A stretch of DNA of 9,559 nucleotides. Source: Candidatus Bipolaricaulota bacterium (lineage in GTDB: Bacteria; Bipolaricaulota; Bipolaricaulia; RBG-16-55-9; DRXL01). This document shows, in pieces, positions 5,866-9,559 of the stretch (position 1 is its first letter; every line of letters starts with the position of its first letter). The notes under the pieces were generated by a model. The model was not told the DNA's origin. It did no database searches and saw only the letters and a program-made list of their open reading frames with translations. The stretch spans positions 1 to 9,559 of the forward strand of contig JAILZC010000018.1 in assembly GCA_023512665.1 (NCBI GenBank), read 5' to 3'. A program made the position numbers and the translations under genes.

Positions 5866-7194
5866 GTGGAAAGGCTCCAAATGAAACGTACAACATCGGC
5901 TTCCTTGGCCGGGGGTGCAGTGGAGTTTCACCTAACTGGCCAGCTTCCTTATGCTGCCAGCTATGATACAAGGAGTGGGGAATGGCATGTGACAGTCGGG
6001 CCACAAATCCCCGAAGCAGTGGACAGCATAGGAAATCAATTCCTAACCGAACTGATCTTCCGAGCTCTTCTTATGGAGAGTCTAGAAGGACAGCAACGGT
6101 TTGAACTGCATCGTGAAACGCGGTTTGAACTTCCAAAAGGAGCTGTCTTCACCAATAGGCAGGAGCTTGAAGGGTTGAAATGGAATCTGGACTTTGGTGG
6201 CGGCACCAGCTTGAGAGCTACATTAAAGCTAGAAAATCAAGCGGTCACCGTGGTGGAAGATCTTATTCAAACTGAGGCGGAACCAACAAATCTGATGACC
6301 GAAGAAGGGCGCGCGGCGCTTTTTGACAGCTTGGGCAAGTACAAATCCTTCGTAATTAGGTATGCCCAGGATCCTCAAATCGCAACTCCTCTGGCTCCGA
6401 AGCCTGTGACTACACAAAGCAGACCTGACAGTTTTTCCAGGTCTTGGCAATTCAGCGCTCGGTCTCCGACTCTTAGCGTAACTTTCGATGGACTACCAAG
6501 GGGTAGTAGTTTTACACTTTCATCTACTGCCAGCTTTACGCTTGGTGGTTTTATTGGATGGAGATTTTCAAGAAGCGGACTCGAATGGTTCGACGCTAAA
6601 ATTACTACGAATCCTAGTCTGAACCTCACTGCGAGCGTCAATGTACCACTGCTAAACTGGCAACGAAGCAGGGGAAGAGTGTGGGGTGCTGGCGCAGATT
6701 TCTGGTTTTGGATTGGCGTGTTGCCTGTCTACATCAGGCTGCAAGCCGACATTGATGTCCTAGCTTCCTTAGCTGCCAGTGGTACCACGCAGGTTAGCTT
6801 CAACACTGGTTTAGGCATCAGCAGCACGACTGGAGTGCTGTACAACAGGCTAGGAGTGAATCCAGGGTGGCGACCTCAGCGAAGTTCCAGTATGAGCGCC
6901 AGTCAACCATCTGTTAGAGTAACCACCTCAGTTGGGATAACCGCGAGCGCTGGCCCATCCTTAACTCTATCAGCTTATCTCTATGGGCTAGCCGGACCAT
7001 TTGTGCGTCTCGGAGTATCTCTGGGGGCCGAACTAAATGTTCGCCCTAGCAGGACTTGGGGATTGAAAGGTCTTGCTCAAGCGAGTGGAGGGTTCAAGAC
7101 ATCAAGCTGGCTGAGGAACTTTTTGGGAATAGATATCTCTCTTAACTATAACTTCTACACATTGGAACGGAGCCTAGCCATGGGCACATGGTGA
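5866..7194 (+). pseudogene. C-terminal part of the same lipoprotein gene, beta-rich
   Basis: This frame is a continuation of the lipoprotein frame beyond TAG 5836. If translated alone it could begin at GTG 5866 (442 residues, no ribosome site) or ATG 5881 (437 residues, weak AAAGG at 5870-5874). It has no signal peptide of its own, which supports its being the back half of the lipoprotein. Residues about 15-190 mix strands and helices; from about 195 on it is Ser-, Thr- and Gly-rich with alternating hydrophobic pattern (SPTLSVTFDGLPRGSSFTLS; GADFWFWIGVLPVYIRLQAD; SLTLSAYLYGLAGPFVRLGV), typical of an extended extracellular beta-sheet protein. Codon use (frequent AGA, AGG, CTA) and GC are unlike the flanking housekeeping genes: the lines 6061-6120 and 6541-6600 hold 29 and 26 G+C of 60. 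Function unknown; a cell-surface role is inferred. The long intact frame means the break is recent, or suppressed. Confidence 0.6.
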
Positions 7195-7195
7195 T

Positions 7196-7291
7196 AGTTA
7201 CACCGTAGTCTATCCCTCCGTCGTGCGCGTGCGGGGCTTCGATGGGCGAGAGCACGCGAGCGAAGTGCGCAAGCTGGTTATCCTGCGCTAG
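7196..7291 (+). pseudogene. 3'-end remnant of an unidentified gene
   Basis: A frame with no start codon, open from 7178 to TAG 7289-7291, reads SYTVVYPSVV then RVRGFDGREHASEVRKLV and ends ILR. Alternating hydrophobic residues (YTVVYPSVVRVRGFDG) look like the last strands of a fibronectin-III- or Ig-like domain. It directly follows the stop of the lipoprotein frame but in another frame, so it appears to be what is left of a different gene. Part of it recurs at 8179-8236, which supports its having once been coding or mobile sequence. Confidence 0.4.
7224..7281 (+). repeat. 58-base direct repeat, copy A
   Basis: By hand alignment this matches 8179-8236 at 52 of 58 positions with no gaps. It starts TGCGCGTG and ends AAGCTGGTTAT. 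The two copies lie 955 bases apart in the same orientation, one on each side of the toxin-antitoxin genes. Confidence 0.85.
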
Positions 7292-7318
7292 GCGCTCTCC
7301 ACTCTTACCTTAGCCGTT

Positions 7319-7340
7319 CCCTCTCCGTTTACGGAGAGGG
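7319..7340. repeat. REP-like palindrome
   Basis: CCCTCTCCGT (7319-7328) and ACGGAGAGGG (7331-7340) are perfect reverse complements with only TT between. The sequence continues CCAGGGTGAGG. Short palindromes of this CCCTCTCC...GGAGAGGG type are common intergenic repeats in bacterial genomes; that this is one of them is inference. It could also act as a hairpin in transcripts from either side. Confidence 0.5.
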
Positions 7341-7407
7341 CCAGGGTGAGGTGAAAAGGGCCCGGATGCTGAAGCAACAATCTCTTAGCAGCACTAATCC
7401 GCTCAGC

Positions 7408-7436
7408 TTGCCGCCATGAAGAGAGTTGAGTAGACT
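7408..7436 (+). promoter_or_regulatory. possible promoter of the toxin-antitoxin operon
   Basis: TTGCCG (7408-7413) and TAGACT (7431-7436), each 4 of 6 to consensus, are exactly 17 bases apart. The transcript would begin near 7443, leaving only about ten leader bases before ATG 7453. An imperfect inverted repeat, CAATCTCTT (7378-7386) against AAGAGAGTTG (7419-7428), spans the -35 region and could serve autoregulation. Confidence 0.4.
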
Positions 7437-7452
7437 AATACGGTGAAGTTGT

Positions 7453-7713
7453 ATGTCTGTCAAGGAGATTTTACGCGCCTTAGAGCAGCTTACCCCAGAG
7501 GAATGCCACCAGGTACGCCAGGCCCTCGAACAGCGTTTAGCCCGCGAAGCTGCCCGTGGCAACAACGAGATAGCCTTCAAGCAGCGCCTCCTGGCTGTAG
7601 GACTCTTGAGCGAGATCAAACAGGCACTCAAGACAGCCCCGCTGGGGGATCGCACCCCGATTCACGTCACCGGCAAGCCCCTGTCTCAAATGATCATCGA
7701 GGAGCGGCGTTGA
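7453..7713 (+). CDS. antitoxin of a VapBC-like module
   Basis: An 86-residue protein directly upstream of a PIN-domain gene. Its N-terminal half is helical (KEILRALEQLTPEECHQVRQ, 4-23), a pattern seen in small antitoxins. Its C-terminal half ends DRTPIHVTGKPLSQMIIEERR, which resembles the tails of antitoxins paired with PIN toxins; in such pairs this part wraps around the toxin and blocks its active site. It would also be expected to bind and repress its own promoter. There is no classical AbrB, Phd or RHH signature that I can name with confidence. The ATG at 7453 has only a weak site (GTGAAG, 7443-7448) and lies close to the predicted transcript start. The stop TGA (7711-7713) abuts the toxin's GTG, a typical coupled arrangement. 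Confidence 0.7.
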   Translation: MSVKEILRALEQLTPEECHQVRQALEQRLAREAARGNNEIAFKQRLLAVGLLSEIKQALKTAPLGDRTPIHVTGKPLSQMIIEERR

Positions 7714-8178
7714 GTGGGAGTCTACTTCTTCGAGAGTAGTGCCCTGGTCAAGCGCTATGCCACCGAGACAGGACCCCCTTGGGTATGCCGCCTCACCGAT
7801 CCAGCTTCGGGAAACGAAATCTACATAGCCCGCCTCACGGGGGTCGAACTGATAGCGGCCTTCGTGCGCAAAGTCCGTGCCGGGGAGATCACCCCCTCTG
7901 ATGCTCAGAGAGCTATAGCAAATTTCAAAGCCGACTGGGCCACGCAGTATCAGATCGTGGAGATCACAGGGGCGGTGGTCAACCGTGCCATGGAGTATGC
8001 AGAGCAGTACGGATTGCGCGGCTATGATGCGGTACAGCTTGCCGTAGCTTATGAGCTGAACGCTGTCCGGCAGGGTATGGGGTTACCCCCGTTGGTCTTT
8101 GTCTGTGCTGATGTTGATCTCAACCGTGCTGCTGTTGCCGAAGGGATGGTCGTGGAAAACCCTAATCATCATCCTTGA
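7714..8178 (+). CDS. PIN-domain toxin (VapC-like ribonuclease)
   Basis: A 154-residue PIN-domain protein; VapC-type members cut RNA (often tRNA or rRNA) with metal ions held by acidic residues. Visible family motifs: FFESSALVKRY (5-15), GVELIAA (43-49), GYDAVQLAVA (103-112) and VCADVDLNRAA (130-140). Candidate metal ligands are E7, E45, D105 and D133 or D135. Position 7 is usually Asp (SSALVKRY preceded by D), here Glu. The start is GTG 7714, immediately after the antitoxin stop; it keeps the first strand (VYFFESSA) at the N-terminus as in the family. The stop TGA (8176-8178) is directly followed by copy B of the 58-base repeat. Expression is probably coupled to, and neutralised by, the upstream antitoxin. 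Confidence 0.85.
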   Translation: MGVYFFESSALVKRYATETGPPWVCRLTDPASGNEIYIARLTGVELIAAFVRKVRAGEITPSDAQRAIANFKADWATQYQIVEITGAVVNRAMEYAEQYGLRGYDAVQLAVAYELNAVRQGMGLPPLVFVCADVDLNRAAVAEGMVVENPNHHP

Positions 8179-8236
8179 TGCGCGTGTGGGGCTTCGATAG
8201 GCGAGAGCACGTGAGCGCGGTGCGCAAGCTCGTTAT
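8179..8236 (+). repeat. 58-base direct repeat, copy B
   Basis: The second copy begins one base after the toxin stop codon. Against copy A, four of the five changed codons in the old reading frame alter the residue (R to W, G to R, A to V, E to A), so this copy shows no sign of coding constraint. A 33-codon frame from ATG 8178 to TGA 8277-8279 runs through it but is probably not a gene. Confidence 0.85.
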
Positions 8237-8240
8237 TTAT

Positions 8241-8272
8241 TTGCTTTTTGCAAGAGAAGCCGGTAATTTAAT
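8241..8272 (+). promoter_or_regulatory. weak promoter candidate before pruA
   Basis: TTTAAT (8267-8272) matches 5 of 6 of a -10 box, but the possible -35 boxes are poor: TTGCTT (8241-8246) is 20 bases away and TTGCAA (8248-8253) only 13. An AT-rich run (8233-8250) precedes it. A promoter is expected here because pruA is separated from the toxin gene, but the match is weak. Confidence 0.25.
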
Positions 8273-8303
8273 AGAGTGAGATATCCCCAAGGAGGTCATC
8301 GCT

Positions 8304-9559
8304 ATGAGCAAACACTGGCGATTAGAAAAGCCCCAGAACGATGTCAACAAAATCCCAACGTATGCCCCTGGAACCCCAGAACGCGAACAGCTCCTCAAAG
8401 AGATCGAAGCCCTCAAGCGCACAACCGAAGAGATCCCCTTAATTATCAATGGCGAGCCCGTCAAGACCGGCCAGATCGTGGACGTCCCTTGCCCGCACGA
8501 TCACAAAAAGATCTTAGCACGAGCACACCTGGCCGGAGAGCCCGAGCTGCGTCGTGCTATTGACGCGGCATTAGAAGCTCACAAAACGTGGTCAGCTATG
8601 GACGGCTATGACCGCGCAGCGATCTTCTCCCGCGCGGCAGACCTCTTGGCCGGGCCAAGGAGAATCCAAAACATCGCGGCTATCATGCTCAATCAGTCCA
8701 AGACCCCCTTTGAAGCCGAGATTGATCTTGCGGAATTAGTAGATTTTTGGAGATTCAATGCGTATTATATGCAGTTTCTCTACGAGCAGCAGCCCGATCA
8801 AATTTACGGGGAGATCAATCGCTTCGACTGGCGGCCGTTGGAGGGCTTCGTGCTCGCCGTGCCGCCATTTAATTTCTACTCGATCGGGGGCAATCTCCCC
8901 ACAGCGCCAGCGCTCGTGGGCAACGTCGCTCTCTGGAAGCCCGCGCGATCGGTGCTGCTCTCGAATTATCGCATCATGCAGATCTTGATAGAAGCGGGGC
9001 TGCCCAAGGGTGTGATTAACTTCGTGCCCTTCTCCAGCCAATATAGCGATGTCGTGCTGAAACACCCTGCTTTCGCCGGGCTGCACTTCACGAGCAGCTA
9101 CGAGACGCTGATTCACTTATGGAACGAGATCGGCAAGAACTTGCCCAACTATAAGAATTTCCCCAGAATCGTCGGCGAGACCGGCGGCAAGGATTTCGTC
9201 TTCGTGCACCCATCGGCTGATCTTGACGTCGTCGCGGCCAATACGATCCGGGGGGCGTTCGAGTATCAGGGACAGAAGTGCTCAGCGGCGTCGAGGATGT
9301 ACGTCCCGCAGAGCCTGTGGCCCGCTCTCAAGAAACGCTTTCTCGAAGAGCTGCCCAAGCTCAAGGTCGGCCCCACGGAAGACCTCTCGGTCTTCATGGG
9401 AGCGATCATCACCAAAGACGCGTTCGACAAGATCGTCTCGTACATCGAAGAAGCCAAGAAGAATACTGCTATCTATGAGATCGTCTTCGGCGGGGAGTAC
9501 GACAGCTCCACGGGATGGTTCGTCCAGCCCACGGTGATCGTCTCCCACCCCGGCAGCAC
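8304..9559 (+). CDS. pruA: 1-pyrroline-5-carboxylate dehydrogenase (5' part)
   Basis: Oxidises L-glutamate gamma-semialdehyde (in equilibrium with pyrroline-5-carboxylate) to glutamate with NAD+, the second step of proline breakdown and last step of arginine/ornithine breakdown. The frame is open from ATG 8304 (site AAGGAGGT, 8289-8296) to the window end, 418 codons without a frameshift; the family is about 540-560 residues, so roughly the last 120-140 are missing. Aldehyde dehydrogenase marks are present: PPFNFYSIGG with N190, LWKP with K212 (cofactor site), VGETGGKDFVF with E292, and GQKCSA with the catalytic Cys326. The segments IGGNLPTAPALVGNVALWKP and GAFEYQGQKCSAASRMYVP match the ALDH4A1 (mitochondrial P5CDH) type more than the PutA/RocA types. 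No proline dehydrogenase gene is in view; it may lie beyond the right edge. Confidence 0.93.
   Translation, partial: MSKHWRLEKPQNDVNKIPTYAPGTPEREQLLKEIEALKRTTEEIPLIINGEPVKTGQIVDVPCPHDHKKILARAHLAGEPELRRAIDAALEAHKTWSAMDGYDRAAIFSRAADLLAGPRRIQNIAAIMLNQSKTPFEAEIDLAELVDFWRFNAYYMQFLYEQQPDQIYGEINRFDWRPLEGFVLAVPPFNFYSIGGNLPTAPALVGNVALWKPARSVLLSNYRIMQILIEAGLPKGVINFVPFSSQYSDVVLKHPAFAGLHFTSSYETLIHLWNEIGKNLPNYKNFPRIVGETGGKDFVFVHPSADLDVVAANTIRGAFEYQGQKCSAASRMYVPQSLWPALKKRFLEELPKLKVGPTEDLSVFMGAIITKDAFDKIVSYIEEAKKNTAIYEIVFGGEYDSSTGWFVQPTVIVSHPGS

Larger units (their letters stand above)
7195..7452. other. interval between lipoprotein gene and toxin-antitoxin module
   Basis: No complete gene. In order it holds a remnant of a gene's 3' end (7196-7291), which includes copy A of a 58-base repeat (7224-7281); a REP-like palindrome (7319-7340); and a probable promoter for the toxin-antitoxin pair (7408-7436). 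Confidence 0.6.

Noticed and set aside
8178..8279. A 33-codon frame starting at an ATG that overlaps the toxin stop (TGATG)
   Set aside because: It runs through repeat copy B and then an AT-rich spacer, has no ribosome site, and its repeat part carries mostly residue-changing differences from copy A.

Overview
The window reads as bacterial chromosomal DNA. Almost every gene is on the + strand, most have Shine-Dalgarno sites, and three sigma70-like promoters can be read. The phylum cannot be fixed from this stretch; a GC-rich, possibly deep-branching environmental bacterium would fit, but that is only an inference. Two housekeeping blocks enclose a less conserved, accessory-looking block.

Left block (1-4447): the 3' end of an unidentified gene; coaX (type III pantothenate kinase, first step of CoA synthesis); then a tight run of tatA, a 42-residue second TatA-like gene, sucC (succinyl-CoA ligase beta subunit) and a large exported protein with SpoIVB-type (S55) peptidase motifs. 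A good promoter (TTGACT, 17 nt, TAGAGT) overlaps the coaX stop and probably drives tatA to the S55 gene. No sucD follows sucC.

Middle block (4448-8240): a gene-free 240-base stretch with several hairpins and a perfect 9-bp inverted repeat; a promoter and a gene for a helix-turn-helix protein; then a lipoprotein-like reading frame that stops at an in-frame TAG (5836-5838) and continues in the same frame to 7194, so that 5491-7194 looks like one gene of about 567 codons broken (or read through) at one amber codon. This gene is visibly lower in GC than the flanks. After it come a fragment of another gene's 3' end, a REP-like palindrome, and a two-gene VapBC-like toxin-antitoxin module (PIN toxin). 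A 58-base imperfect direct repeat lies on both sides of the toxin-antitoxin module (7224-7281 and 8179-8236); the first copy is part of the 3'-end gene fragment.

Right block (8304-9559): the first 418 codons of an ALDH4A1-type delta-1-pyrroline-5-carboxylate dehydrogenase (proline/arginine catabolism to glutamate), cut by the window edge.

The points most worth a second look are the in-frame amber codon in the lipoprotein gene, the 58-base repeat that brackets the toxin-antitoxin pair, the tandem TatA genes, and the reversed motif order of the S55 protein. I see no clear evidence of a wholly new multi-gene system; the 4.5-8.2 kb block is the best candidate for acquired DNA.
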